NCBI RefSeq assembly: GCF_023566355.1
Contig: NZ_JAKNSW010000001.1
Location: forward strand, 310,001 to 374,000
From: Mesoplasma sp. JKS002658
GTDB lineage: Bacteria; Bacillota_I; Bacilli_A; Mycoplasmatales; Mycoplasmataceae
Direction of reading: 5' to 3'
Length of the DNA: 64,000 bases
Part shown: piece by piece, positions 53,705-64,000 of the stretch
How the letters are laid out: each line of letters opens with the position of its first letter
How positions within the stretch are numbered: the stretch's first letter is position 1
Position numbers and translations under genes: made by a program
The notes under the pieces: generated by a model
The model's input: the letters and a program-made list of their open reading frames with translations, nothing else
What the model was told of the DNA's origin: nothing
Database searches by the model: none

Positions 53705-55441
53705 TTACTTTAATTTTAAATGAACCTCTTCTAACTGGTAATCACTAACATTATCAGGAGCATTACTCATCACATCAATACCATGGGCATTTTTAGGAAA
53801 AGCCATGACATCACGAATAGAATCTGCTCCAGTCAGTAACATGATAATTCGGTCCATTCCCAAAGCTAAACCTGCGTGATATGGGGCCCCATACTGGTAA
53901 GCTTCAATAAATCAACCAAAATTATTTTTTACTTGTTCTGGAGTTAATCCAATCGCTTTAAACATGCGAGCTTGAATTTCAGAATCAGTAATTCTTTGGC
54001 TTCCCCCGCCAATTTCAAATCCATTCATAACAATATCATAAGCATCAGCAATCGCATTTTGTTGATCAATATCAAAAGTAGGAAGAAAATCAGTTTGAGG
54101 CATCGTGAAAGGGTGGTGAGCAGCAACGTAGCGGTTTTCTTCAGCATTAAACTCAAATAAGGGGAAATCAACTACTCATAACAACTTATAAGGTTCTTGG
54201 TACAAGTCAAACATTTTTGCTGCTTGGTTACGAATTTCTCCTAAAGCATGCGAAACGTGGTGATACTTTCCTCCACCAATTAAAATTGTTGCCTTAGCAT
54301 TTTGATCCAAACCAAAAGTTTGTAATAGACCATTTTTTTCTTCTGGGGTTAAACTTGATGCTAAACCTCCTGTTCAGGTTTGGTTTTCTAATTTTAAAAT
54401 TCCTAAACTGGGTAAATTAAACTGAGCACTGATCTCATCAAAAATTTTAATCTGACCCTTATTTAACAATTGATTTTCAATAGCTATTCCTCGAATTTCA
54501 GCCTTTTCTTGGTTAAACTTTTGCATTAACTTATTTTCTGAATTAACAAAAAGTGAGGTTAAAGTTTTTAAGGGTAAATCAAAACGTAAATCTGGTTTAT
54601 CCACACCATACTTGTCAATTGCTTCTTGATAACTAATCTGTAAAAACGGTTCATTAATCTTGATGTTTTTAGTAACTTGTAAGATTTTTTTTAACAAGCG
54701 TTCAGTTAAATTCATCACATCTTCGCTAGTAGCAAAACTCATTTCTAAATCCAGTTGACTGAATTCTGGTTGTCGATCAATTCGTAAATCTTCATCCCGA
54801 AAACACTTCACAATTTGGAAATAGCGATCATAACCACCAATCATCAATAACTGTTTAAAAAGTTGCGGCGATTGAGGAAGGGCATAAAACTTACCACGAT
54901 TTAGTCTACTTGGTACTAAAAAATCTCGCGCTCCTTCAGGAGTTGATTTTCCAAAGACGGGAGTTTCAATTTCTAGAAACTGCTCATCAACTAAAAAATT
55001 ACGAATCAAGTGATTAACTTGGGCGCGCATGATTAAGTTGTGTTGCATTTTTGGCCGACGTAAATCTAAATAACGATACTTTAGACGGGTTTCTTCTGAT
55101 ACTTCAACATCATCATCGAGCACAAAAGGAGGCAATGCTGATGGATTAATCACTGTAATTATTTCTGCAGCAACTTCAATTTCACCAGTAGGAATTTCAG
55201 GATTCTTAGCTTTTCGTGCTTTGACCATTCCCTTAACTTCTAAAACGTATTCAGGTTTAATACCTTTAACCAGTGCTTCTTGACTTTCTTCGACCACGAC
55301 CTGGGTATAGCCATAACGGTCTCTTAAATCAAGAAAGGTCAATCCCCCTAATTTTCGAACTTTTTTCACTCATCCTTGTAAAATCACTACCTGATCCAAA
55401 TTTTTGGCAGTTAACTCACCACAATTATTTGTTCTAATCAT
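53705..55441 (-). CDS. aspS: Aspartyl-tRNA synthetase
   Basis: Charges tRNA-Asp. The 578-residue class IIb enzyme has an N-terminal OB anticodon-binding domain ([13 protein letters not shown]), the motif-1/2 regions ([34 protein letters not shown]), a bacterial GAD insertion domain and motif 3 GLALGMDRI. The ATG overlaps the hisS stop by 8 bases. hisS-aspS is a common pair in Firmicutes. Confidence 0.97.
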
Positions 55442-56702
55442 TGTTTTGCTCCCTAATCATTGTTTTAATAATTTCAATTTGGTTTAAATCAATCACCTGT
55501 TCTTTTCCTGTCACTTGGTTTTTTAACTTTGCTCGCATTGAAGTTAACTCTTGGCTTCCCAAAATTAAAACTTCTTTTGCTTGTAATTTTTTTGCTTGGT
55601 TAAAACCAGTTTTTAAGGTGTTGTTTAGTAAAGAAAAATCAACTACTAACCCACTTGCCCGCAGTGTTGAAATTAATTGCATTACTTGTGCATTAAACTC
55701 TAAGGCAATGACATATAAATCAAGTTCGCGACGGGTAAAAAGGTCTGGTTTTTCTTCACCCAACAAATTTAATAAACGTTCAATCCCTAAACCAAATCCA
55801 GCAGCAGGGACACTCGGACCTCCCAATTGTTGCACTAAGTTGTTGTATCGACCCCCACCAATCAGAGTTAAACTTTCCTGACTTTTATCTGCAGCATACT
55901 TAATTTCAAAAACCATTCCCGTATAATAATCCAGTCCTCGTACTAGACTTGGATCAAGTTTAACTTGATAATTTAAAGCTGTTAAACATTCAACAAGTTC
56001 TTTCATTCGCATTTGATCTTGAACACTAAGATAATCACCCATTGAGGGTGGATTAGTAAATTTATAGCCATCAATCTTACAATCCAAAGTCCGCATTGGG
56101 TTTTTTTGAATCCGCACTTGACAATCATCACACAAATCATCAAAGGTAGATAAATATTGGACCAATGCAGCTAAATAAGGCTTTTTCTCTTCACCACTAA
56201 CTAAATAATTTAAATAAATCACCGCGTTTTGCTCAAGAGTTAAAGATGTAAGAATTTCCATAGCCAAACTGATAACTTCGACATCTTGATTTAAATTATC
56301 AGCTCCAAAAGTCTCAATTCCTAACTGGTTAAACTGACGGTATCTTCCTGCCTGAGGTCGCTCATAACGAAACATACTGCCAACATAAAAGAACTTTAAG
56401 GGTAAATTGTTTAAAACATACATCTTGTCTTCAACTACAGCCCGAACCACTCCTGCGGTTCCTTCAGGACGTAAGACAAACACGCGGTTTTTTTTGTCAT
56501 TAAACTCGTACATTTCTTTGCTAACAACATCACTAGTTTCTCCGACCCCACGAACAAAAAGTTCTTTACTTTCAAATATTGGGGTCATGATTTCTTGATA
56601 ATTTGCTTGATGAAGAATTGTTTTAACTCTACCGATCACCCCATCAAGTACTTCCATTCTTCTTCCATAAACATCACTTGTTCCCCGAGGTTTATTAATC
56701 AT
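55434..56702 (-). CDS. hisS: Histidyl-tRNA synthetase
   Basis: Charges tRNA-His. The 422-residue class II enzyme begins INKPRGTSDVYG and has motif 2 (FYVGSMFRYERPQAGRYRQF), the HisA block LVRGLDYYTGMVFE, motif 3 (AAGFGLGIERLL) and the C-terminal anticodon domain. The ATG at 56700-56702 is eight bases after AAAGGA; an ATG at 56711 touches that site and is less likely. It overlaps relA by 8 bases. Confidence 0.97.
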   Translation of the reverse strand: MINKPRGTSDVYGRRMEVLDGVIGRVKTILHQANYQEIMTPIFESKELFVRGVGETSDVVSKEMYEFNDKKNRVFVLRPEGTAGVVRAVVEDKMYVLNNLPLKFFYVGSMFRYERPQAGRYRQFNQLGIETFGADNLNQDVEVISLAMEILTSLTLEQNAVIYLNYLVSGEEKKPYLAALVQYLSTFDDLCDDCQVRIQKNPMRTLDCKIDGYKFTNPPSMGDYLSVQDQMRMKELVECLTALNYQVKLDPSLVRGLDYYTGMVFEIKYAADKSQESLTLIGGGRYNNLVQQLGGPSVPAAGFGLGIERLLNLLGEEKPDLFTRRELDLYVIALEFNAQVMQLISTLRASGLVVDFSLLNNTLKTGFNQAKKLQAKEVLILGSQELTSMRAKLKNQVTGKEQVIDLNQIEIIKTMIREQNND

Positions 56703-58995
56703 TATTAGCATCCTTTCTTGAGGTTAAGTTTTCTTCTTCACGAGTCACTACCCGATCAACAGTTAATAATCCAGGGATAATTTTCATTGACGAAATAATC
56801 TGGTTAAGTTGATCAGAGTTATTTATCTTCAATTTAATTACTCCTGTTGAAAGATAAGTTTTTTCATTAGTACTAGCAGAAGCAGAAATAATCGCTGCTT
56901 TCAAAGAAGAAAGCATTCTGGTTATATCATATAACAAATTGGGGCGGTCGTTAGCACTAAACTTGATTTTTGTCACATAACTTTTATTACCTATTTGAGC
57001 ACGATTTCAATGAACATTAACCAAACGAGGTTTAGTTTCCTTGCCACTAACATTAACACAATAAGGCAAGTGAACTTTAATTCCCTTCCCCTTAGTCACA
57101 TAACCAACCACTGGTTCAAAAGGAATCGGTAAACAACAATTAGCAATTTCCACTTGCATATTAGAAATTCCATCAACAATTAAATCATTATTAATTTCTG
57201 GAGCTCAAGCTTGAGTTTTGCTTAGTTGATCAAGAATAACATTATCTTTATTAAACTCTGGATTAACTAAATATTTGTTAACCACTGCTTCGATTTTTAA
57301 ACGGTTATTGGCGACTTCTCAGTAAACATCATCTAGAGTTTGAAATCCATCTTTACGAAGCAACTCAATAGTCTCTTTCTCACTTCAGCGTTTTCCTTTT
57401 AAGTCGTTAGCGTTTAAAAAAGCACTAATTGCAGTTTTACTACGCGCAATCATTTGCTCACGCTCTTCTTTTTTAGTTAAGGTTTCACTCTCATTAACTA
57501 GGCTTTGGGCAAGATATTTTTTAATCCGGTTTTTCGCATTAGAAGTTTTCACAATTTTTAATCAGTTATGGTTAGGAGTTTGGGTGGGTGAAGTTTTAAT
57601 TTCAACCATTTCTCCAGAGTGTAAAACTGTGTTTAAAGGTAAAAAGACTCCATTAATTCTCGCTCCAATCGCATGTTCACCAACCTCAGAGTGAATTCGA
57701 AAGGCAAAATCTAAGACTGTTGAACCATAAGGCAGGGTAATCATTTGCCCATTAGGAGTTAGAACATAAATTGTTGAGGTAAAAATATCTTCTTTCAGTT
57801 CTTTTTCTAACTCTTGGTTTTGCTCTTCGTTATTTAACGAAATAATCCGACGAAAAATATCGAGTTTATCATCAATTTCTTTTTGTTTATCAGCTACCGA
57901 AACTTCATCATTTGCTTTGTAGCGCCAGTGAGCTGCCGCTCCAAATTCTGCATACTCGTCCATTTCATCAGTACGAATCTGTACTTCAAAAAGCAATCCA
58001 TTTTTATTCGCAACAGTTGTGTGTAAGGATTGGTATAGGTTATTTTTTGGTGTAGCAATATAGTCTTTGAATCGTCCTGGAATAGGCAAATACTTTTGGT
58101 GAATAAAACCTAAAATCTTGTAACAATCATCAACATTTTGCGCAATTATTCGCACCGCTAAAAGGTCATTAATTTCATCAAAAGTTTTACCAAACATTGT
58201 CATCTTACGATAGATTGAATAAACGGTTTTTTCCCGACCAAAAATTCGTACCACAGTAATCTGTTTTTCTTTAGTTAAGAAGTAGTTCAAATCAATAATA
58301 ATCTTTTTAATTTCAACATCACGAGTTTTGCGATCTTGAGCAATTAATTCTGCTACTTTGGCATAACTACCAGGGTCAAGCACCTTAAAACTCATGTCTT
58401 CTAACCATGATTTAGCACTATTCATTCCAATTCGATGAGCAATCGTAGCATACGTATCTAAAGTTTCTTGAGCAATCACTTGCTGTTTATCTAAAGGTAA
58501 ATTACCAATTGTGAACATATTATGTAAGCGATCACAAATTTTGATAATCATCACCCTAATGTCTTGAGCCATTGAAAGATAAAGTCTGCGCAAATAAGTT
58601 GCTTTTAACTGTTCACGATTTTCCTTGGCAAAATAACTCACCTTAGTAACTGCTCGAACTAACATATTAACTTCTTGACCAAATCTATCAATGATTTCTT
58701 GTTCTTGAACTGGTGTATCTTCAAAAATATCATGGAGCAATCCAGCAATAATCGTGGTTGGACCCATTTTGTATTGTGCTAAAAAATAAGCTGTTGTTAG
58801 CGGATGATAGATGTAAGGATCGCCATTAGCTCGTAGTTGCTTACCATGTTTTTGCTTAGCAAATTCATAAGCTTGAGTAATTTTAGTCAGTCAAGTTTCA
58901 TCGGTGATATAAGTTCGGGCTTCGTTGATTAATATTTTTAAATCATGAATTTCTTGAACTTTTAATTCATAATTTTTATTTGTCTGATTGCTCAT
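56695..58995 (-). CDS. relA: Bifunctional (p)ppGpp synthetase/hydrolase (Rel/SpoT)
   Basis: Makes and breaks the starvation alarmone (p)ppGpp. The 766-residue protein has an HD hydrolase domain (YIYHPL and LLHDIFEDT, about residue 86), the synthetase domain (GRFKDYIATPKNNLYQSLHT, EVQIRTDEMDEYAEFG), a TGS domain (LTPNGQMITLPYGSTVLDFA), a helical part and a C-terminal ACT domain. Both catalytic sites look intact. A minus-strand TATAAT at 59013-59018 precedes it by 18 bases. apt is normally its direct neighbour, but a large lipoprotein gene intervenes here. Confidence 0.96.
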
Positions 58996-59012
58996 TCTAA
59001 ACTCCTATTTTA

Positions 59013-59018
59013 ATTATA
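59013..59018 (-). promoter_or_regulatory. -10 box for relA-hisS-aspS
   Basis: TATAAT on the minus strand. The TAGGAG ribosome binding site follows within a very short leader. Confidence 0.5.
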
Positions 59019-59112
59019 TGCTAAGTTTTAAAGAAATAAAAACAAGCAAACTGAGGTTCTTTTGTGGTTGAATTTCATAGAAATTACCAAGCAAGCAACA
59101 ACTCCTTAAAAC

Positions 59113-59144
59113 AAAAAAACTAACTAATAAAAGTTAGTTTTTTT
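59113..59144 (-). terminator. Terminator after the repeat lipoprotein gene
   Basis: A 12-bp stem (AAAAAAACTAAC with GTTAGTTTTTTT) with T tracts on both strands, between the lipoprotein and the relA promoter. Confidence 0.8.
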
Positions 59145-59190
59145 ATATAAATTACAAAATTATTACACGATGAAGAAATTTTACCAATAT

Positions 59191-61806
59191 CTAATAGGTT
59201 TCTTGCCAAATACGTGTTGTTCATCAAATATTTCAAGAACCAGGAATCGCAATCGATGGACCGTCGGAAAAACCAAGATAAATATTGCAATAAAAATTAG
59301 GAAGATGTAAAACATATCCTGGAGTATTTAAGTCTTCTATAGAAGGCGTTACTCCATTAGGGAAGTTTCAAGCTCAATTATTGACGTAAACTGTTGTAAT
59401 GTTTTTAGCATAATCACAAAATTCTTTAAGTTCTCAGTTTAAGAATTCTTTAAATCGCACTGCCAAATTTCCTAATTGTGTAAGATAACCAGACCAAACT
59501 GTAGGTTGAAGTAAATCATTATCTGAAAGATCTTTTATAGCAGCAGCAAAATTATCCTTTGTTAAAATGTATCTAAGTCTAAGTTCAACAGTACCACGAT
59601 ATTGACTATCAAGTTTAGCAACAATATTCAAACGACCGTTTACTGAATATTTAGGTGCTTGGAAAGTTTCTAGAAAAACTTCATCAAGATTTAAAAGATT
59701 ATCTTTAAAAACATCACTATTTTTCTCTAAGAATACTTTAAAAACTTCTTCTTGTGTTGATTCTAAAGGTACTGCAATATTTGTTTCAAGACTTAAATCG
59801 TCTAAATTAATTATATTATTAAGGTTAACTTTTACACTACCACTATACTTACTATCTGGTTTAGCTTTAACGCTTAATTCACCAAATGAATTTTTACTTG
59901 GGGCAGTAAAACTCTCGATTTCAAGATTATCCCGTAAATCGCTAACTTCAGGGTTTAACTTAATAAATGCATCAAAAGCTTCCTGTTGTTTTGTATATAC
60001 TTTATCCACTTCTAAATTAAGGTGAAGATCAGTTAATGCTGTTTGACCAATTGCAGTAACTACAATGGTAATTGAACCAGTATATTTAGTACCTAGTTTA
60101 GCTGTAATAGTTAAAGAACCAGGAGTGGTATAAGTTGGTTTTGAATACTCTGAAGTGACGACACTATCTTTAAGTTCAGTAATGCTGTTATTATTCTTTA
60201 AGAACACTTCAAAAGCAGCGTCTTCATCCATCTTTTCTGACCCAGTGATTGCACTTTTATTTAAAGTGTTTAAGTTAGTTTGTTTGATTTCTGCGAAGTT
60301 AACTGTGACACTGCCTTGGTATTTATCTTCGCTGTTAGCATTGATGACTAGTGACCCAGGAGTTCCGTAACTTGATGAAACAAATTCACCTGGTTGAACG
60401 TTTCCTCTTAAATCAGCTACATTTTTATTTAATTCTAAGAAAGCGTTAAACGCATCATCTTGATTCGTGTATGCTTCACTTAATTCTAAATTAAGGTGAA
60501 GATCAGTTAATGCTGTTTGACCAATCGCAGTAACTACAATGGTAATTGAACCAGTATATTTAGTACCTAGTTTAGCTGTAATAGTTAAAGAACCAGGAGT
60601 GGTATAAGTTGGTTTTGAATACTCTGAAGTGACGACACTATCTTTAAGTTCAGTAATGCTGTTATTATTCTTTAAGAACACTTCAAAAGCAGCGTCTTCA
60701 TCCATCTTTTCTGACCCAGTGATTGCACTTTTATTTAAAGTGTTTAAGTTAGTTTGTTTGATTTCTGCGAAGTTAACTGTGACACTGCCTTGGTATTTAT
60801 CTTCGCTGTTAGCATTGATGACTAGTGACCCAGGAGTTCCGTAACTTGATGAAACAAATTCACCTGGTTGAACGTTTCCTCTTAAATCAGCTACATTTTT
60901 ATTTAATTCTAAGAAAGCGTTAAACGCATCATCTTGATTCGTGTATGCTTCACTTAATTCTAAATTAAGGTGAAGATCAGTTAATGCTGTTTGACCAATT
61001 GCATTAATTCTAACCATAACTGATCCAGTGTATGCTGTATTTGCTTTGGCCTTAATGGTTAAAGAACCATTACTTGTGTAAGTGGCAGCAGCAAAACTAT
61101 CAACTTCAACATAGTCGTTTAAGTTAGTTCAGCTGTTATTAACTTCTAAAAAAGCGGCAAACGCGACATCTTTATTCATCTTTTCAGTACCTTGAATGAT
61201 TGTGTTTGTTACTAGGCGAGCGATATTAGTTTTGATTAGTTCTGGAATCGTGATGGTTAAAGTTCCACTGTACTTTGTATTTGGTTTTGCTTTAACTTCT
61301 AATGATCCAGTTTGGTTGTAATCTGGAGCAGTAAAATTCTCAATTTCAAGATTATCGCGTAAATCACTAACTTCAGAGTTTAACTTAATAAATGAATCAA
61401 ACGCTGCTTGTTGGTTAGTTACTGGAAGTGATAATAAAGTTTTTAGATGCAAGTCGTTTAAACTTGTTTGACCAATTGCATTAATTGTAATTATAATTGA
61501 TCCAGTGTATGCTGTATTTGCTTTGGCTTTGATTATTAAAGAACCAGGTGTAGTATAACTTGGTTCGTTAAACGTTAAGTCAACGTTTGCTTCAAGATCA
61601 GTAACGTCTTTGTTGTTGTTTAAGAAGGCTTGGAATACATCTTCTTTGGTCATGCCTTCTGAAATAGTGATTGATTCCTTATTTAAAGTTAACGTGTTTA
61701 AATCGATTTTCACTTCAGAACGATTTTTCGTTCCACAAGCGACAACACTTATAGCAGCAGTACTAGTTAAACCAATTGATCCCAAAATAGTTAATAATTT
61801 CTTCAT
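59191..61806 (-). CDS. Repeat-rich surface lipoprotein
   Basis: An 871-residue predicted lipoprotein. The signal peptide MKKLLTILGSIGLTSTAAIS ends in VVAC (cysteine at residue 24). About nine units of roughly 79 residues follow, each with an acidic helix (such as AFEVFLKNNNSITELKD) and then strands with the pattern Y-x-TPGSL-x-I-x-AK-x-x-x-x-Y-x-GS. Two types of unit alternate, and the pair at units 4-5 is repeated almost exactly at 6-7. A last non-repeat part of about 110 residues ends rich in Trp. It probably forms a string of small beta domains on the cell surface. It interrupts the usual apt-relA order. Confidence 0.85.
60010..60483 (-). repeat. 474-bp tandem repeat, copy 1
   Basis: The DNA matches 60484-60957 almost base for base (one T/C difference seen near 60052/60526). 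Each copy encodes 158 residues, that is, two alternating 79-residue units. A third copy begins at 60958 but diverges after about 45 bases. Confidence 0.9.
60484..60957 (-). repeat. 474-bp tandem repeat, copy 2
   Basis: The second copy of the unit described at 60010. The near-absence of differences implies a recent duplication or ongoing exchange. Confidence 0.9.
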
Positions 61807-61855
61807 ATAAACTTACTTTCCTTTTGTAGTAAAATCCATAACATCGTAATTTGTT

Positions 61856-61861
61856 ATTATA
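61856..61861 (-). promoter_or_regulatory. -10 box for the repeat lipoprotein
   Basis: TATAAT on the minus strand, 50 bases before the start codon. Confidence 0.5.
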
Positions 61862-62064
61862 TTTAAACATTAGCATTTATGTTGTAAAAAAACGCTTGAT
61901 AACTCTTTAACAATCTCACTTTGTTACTATTATTTTATCATTTTAGTCTTAGATTTTTCAAGTTTTATTTTTAAAATTTTTTTAGGATTTTTTGATGAAA
62001 TTTATAAAAGTTAGCCATATAAATTCATTAATCAACAAGAAGATTTTGGTAATATCTTGACAAA

Positions 62065-62102
62065 AAAAACAGTGAAAAAGCAAAGGCGATTTCACTGTTT
62101 TT
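62065..62102 (-). terminator. Terminator after apt
   Basis: A 13-bp stem (AAAAACAGTGAAA with TTTCACTGTTTTT on the plus strand), with T8 following on the minus strand. Confidence 0.85.
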
Positions 62103-62133
62103 CATTATTTAAAACTGACAACTTATCAAAATT

Positions 62134-62646
62134 TTAGTAAGTAATTAATGACTTAACTTTATACTTTTTGTTTAATTCTTGATCATGGAGTTTAGTAATA
62201 TCAGCTAAAAACTCAATTCCAACAATTGTTGATCCTTGACTCTCAACCAACTCCACAATTGCATCAATTGTTCCTCCCGTGGCAAGAATATCATCAATAA
62301 TGACCACTCGATCAGAGGTAGTTAAATCACCTTTTTGCATCTCCACCTTACTGGTTCCGTATTCTAAGGTGTATTCTATTTGCTCAACTGCTCGAGGTAA
62401 TTTACCTGGTTTTCGCACTAAAACAAACTTAGTATTAGTTAAATAAGCAACTGCACTAGCAAATACAAAACCCCTTGCTTCAGGAGCAACAATTGCTGTA
62501 GCTTGTTGCTCTTGAACAAACTTAGCCATTTCATCAATTGCTGCTTTAAAAGCAGAGGGATGATTCAATAGCGGAGTAATGTCTTTAAAAACTACTCCTG
62601 GACTAGGAAAGTCAGGAACATCAGTAATATATTTTTTTAAATCCAT
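62134..62646 (-). CDS. apt: Adenine phosphoribosyltransferase
   Basis: Salvages adenine to AMP with PRPP; important because mollicutes generally cannot make purines. The 170-residue protein has PSPGVVFKDITPLL, APEARGFVFASAVAY, and the PRPP-binding loop VVIIDDILATGGT. Length is normal. It follows secDF after 21 bases with TAAGGAGACAG between, so the two are likely co-transcribed. Confidence 0.96.
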   Translation of the reverse strand: MDLKKYITDVPDFPSPGVVFKDITPLLNHPSAFKAAIDEMAKFVQEQQATAIVAPEARGFVFASAVAYLTNTKFVLVRKPGKLPRAVEQIEYTLEYGTSKVEMQKGDLTTSDRVVIIDDILATGGTIDAIVELVESQGSTIVGIEFLADITKLHDQELNKKYKVKSLITY

Positions 62647-62667
62647 CTCTAATTTCTGTCTCCTTAA

Positions 62668-64000
62668 TTAGTCGTTTATACCTTCAACAATCTGTTCTTC
62701 ACCTGATACTTTTAAAGACCTTACAAATTGTTTAGAAGCATAAGCGTTTCTAATTCGTTTCTTTTCAAAAAATATTCAAGTTGGTATCACAATGAATAAT
62801 GATACCATTCCTCCCATCAATAGTCCAATCAAAATAATTAATCCAAAATTAAAAATTGAAGGCATCGTAACAGTTAATGCTAGTGCGGTTAAAACAAAGA
62901 ATCCACCAATCGTAACATAACGTCAAAGAGAAAAATCAATTAAACGAGCATATAAATTCTTGAAGAAGAGGTTTCTGCGAGCGTGATAATCAATTTGTTC
63001 TTTAGTTTTAGTTTTGAACCCTTGATAGTCATCACGATAAGTTTTTTTCATTAAAGCGTAGTTATCTTCTGCTACTTCTAACTGGTTAAGTAAATCTTGA
63101 GATTCGTCTTGATCAACTTTTTTTTGACTTAGCTTCACTTGTTTTTTTAAATCACACAATGCTTTTTTTGCTTGTTTTAAAGTTTGTTTTTGATCATAAC
63201 GGTACTGACGTAATTTAATTGCATCATCGACTTCCTGATCAAAATGGTGATAAATTTTATCCTTAGCTTCTGCATTAAGAATATTCTTTCCCTTCCCTAA
63301 CACGAGCATCATCGTAATTAATGAACAAGTAATCAAGAAAGCAATTCCACTTAATAACTCAATAGAAACCGGAATGCGGAACAAGATTACCAGAGCGAAA
63401 ACACTTCCAATTGTTAAAACCAAGCCCAAAGCCATTGCCACATAATAAGTTCACTTAAAGCGAATAATCATATAAACCAATAAGGCTAAAAGCATAATTC
63501 CTAAAACAATTCCTAAATCACGCAACTGTTCTTTGCCACTATATGGTTCAAGAGTATAAGAAGCAATTTGCTCATCACTAGTACCATCATTATTATTACT
63601 TCATTCCCCATAAGCGATAAAACGCAGCAACTTTTTGAATTGAGAACGAGAACGTTCATTAGTGGCATTACTATTAACCTCTACAGCAACCGTAGTGGTA
63701 GAAGTTTCAACAATCACATAGTTTGGAATCATGACAATCGTATTTTTCTTTAAATCAATACCTCCTGCCTGACTGGTGATTTCAATGTAAAGTTCATGAT
63801 CAATCACATAGCGTAAAAAGTCCTGCACCATTTCAGCTTGGTGAGTATTTAAAGTATCATCATCAGCATTAGGATGATTATTTCGTCATTGGTCATCTTC
63901 AATCTTGAATTGGTCAACAAGTTTACTAATATCTTGGCTGTCTCAGTTCTCAGAGCTAATCACCCGGTCATAAGCTTCAGTGATTCCGTTTCCATAAACA
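62668..64000 (-). CDS. secDF: Protein translocase SecDF-like, C-terminal part (start outside window)
   Basis: The last 444 codons of a membrane protein whose start lies beyond the right edge. The visible part has an extracytoplasmic domain, membrane helices (DLGIVLGIMLLALLVYMIIR, then IELLSGIAFLITCSLITMML) in SecF-like arrangement, a 100-residue Lys/Asp/Gln-rich coiled-coil insertion, two further helices and a short tail. SecDF uses the proton gradient to help pull exported proteins through SecYEG. The secDF-apt-relA order matches Firmicutes and supports the call; the motifs alone are weak because the family is divergent in mollicutes. Confidence 0.7.

Larger units (their letters stand above)
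61807..62133. other. 327-base gene-free region upstream of the repeat lipoprotein
   Basis: It holds the lipoprotein promoter (minus-strand TATAAT, 61856-61861), an AAAAGGA ribosome binding site set rather far (about 12 bases) from the ATG, then about 200 bases of A/T-rich DNA without an open frame, and the apt terminator at the far end. I see no RNA gene in it. Confidence 0.6.

Noticed and set aside
60155-60844. Two identical plus-strand frames of 71 codons at 60155 and 60629
   Set aside because: They are antisense shadows of the repeated lipoprotein units on the minus strand.
60010-60957. CRISPR-like array
   Set aside because: The 474-bp units are directly adjacent, without spacers, and are coding.
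1-64000. Insertion sequence or prophage
   Set aside because: No transposase, integrase or phage structural gene was seen, and no terminal inverted repeats flank any gene.

Overview
The window comes from a low-GC, wall-less bacterium of the class Mollicutes that reads UGA as tryptophan. Nearly every gene has in-frame TGA codons at conserved Trp-like positions (in lactate dehydrogenase, transketolase, ValS and AspS, for example), and all genes end in TAA or TAG. The lipoprotein signal peptides (MKKLLTILGSIGL...VVAC type), the gene content and Firmicutes-like operon remnants (nusB-xseA-xseB-tlyA; comEC/rpsT/holA; secDF-apt-relA-hisS-aspS) point to the Spiroplasma/Mesoplasma/Entomoplasma/Williamsoniiplasma group. 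I see no transposase, prophage, rRNA or CRISPR array. There is one tRNA, tRNA-Lys(CTT).

Layout. 1-8.6 kb: end of a membrane protein, two tandem PAP2-type membrane phosphatases with recombined tracts, lactate dehydrogenase, a coiled-coil protein and a large PTS glucose-family permease whose B-like domain has lost its cysteine. 8.6-17.9 kb: rpsU, ruvAB, a convergent unknown gene, a DEDD-nuclease-like protein overlapping the ribosome-assembly GTPase yqeH, ROK glucokinase, a DUF896 protein, transketolase, yneF and a convergent, UGA-rich plsY. 18-24.3 kb: a small membrane protein, a YhgE/Pip-like 949-residue membrane protein and a P-type ATPase homologue without catalytic motifs, then tRNA-Lys. 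24.5-31.4 kb: a RibF relative keeping only the kinase site, endonuclease IV, a lipoprotein coupled to nusB, xseA (probable ATT start), xseB, tlyA and a Y-family polymerase.

31.4-41.6 kb, mostly minus strand: a lipoprotein, coaE, small and membrane proteins, holA, a peroxiredoxin, rpsT (plus strand), comEC and valS. 41.8-53.7 kb: a membrane protein, an NAD(P)-binding protein, a lipoprotein, a MATE exporter, an intact Ca2+-type P-type ATPase, engB and an operon of unknown genes. 53.7-64 kb, minus strand: aspS, hisS and relA, overlapping by 8 bases each; then a repeat-rich 871-residue lipoprotein wedged between relA and apt; then apt and the end of secDF.

How the genes work together. Sugar import, glucokinase, transketolase and lactate dehydrogenase fit a fermentative, glycolysis-dependent life. 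RuvAB, endonuclease IV, exonuclease VII, DinB and HolA cover DNA repair and replication. PlsY, PAP2, MATE, the P-type ATPases, SecDF and four lipoproteins shape the single membrane. The most unusual items are the catalytically dead P-type ATPase homologue, the cysteine-less PTS permease, the split-function RibF and the lipoprotein with nine repeated units, two pairs of which are almost identical 474-bp copies.
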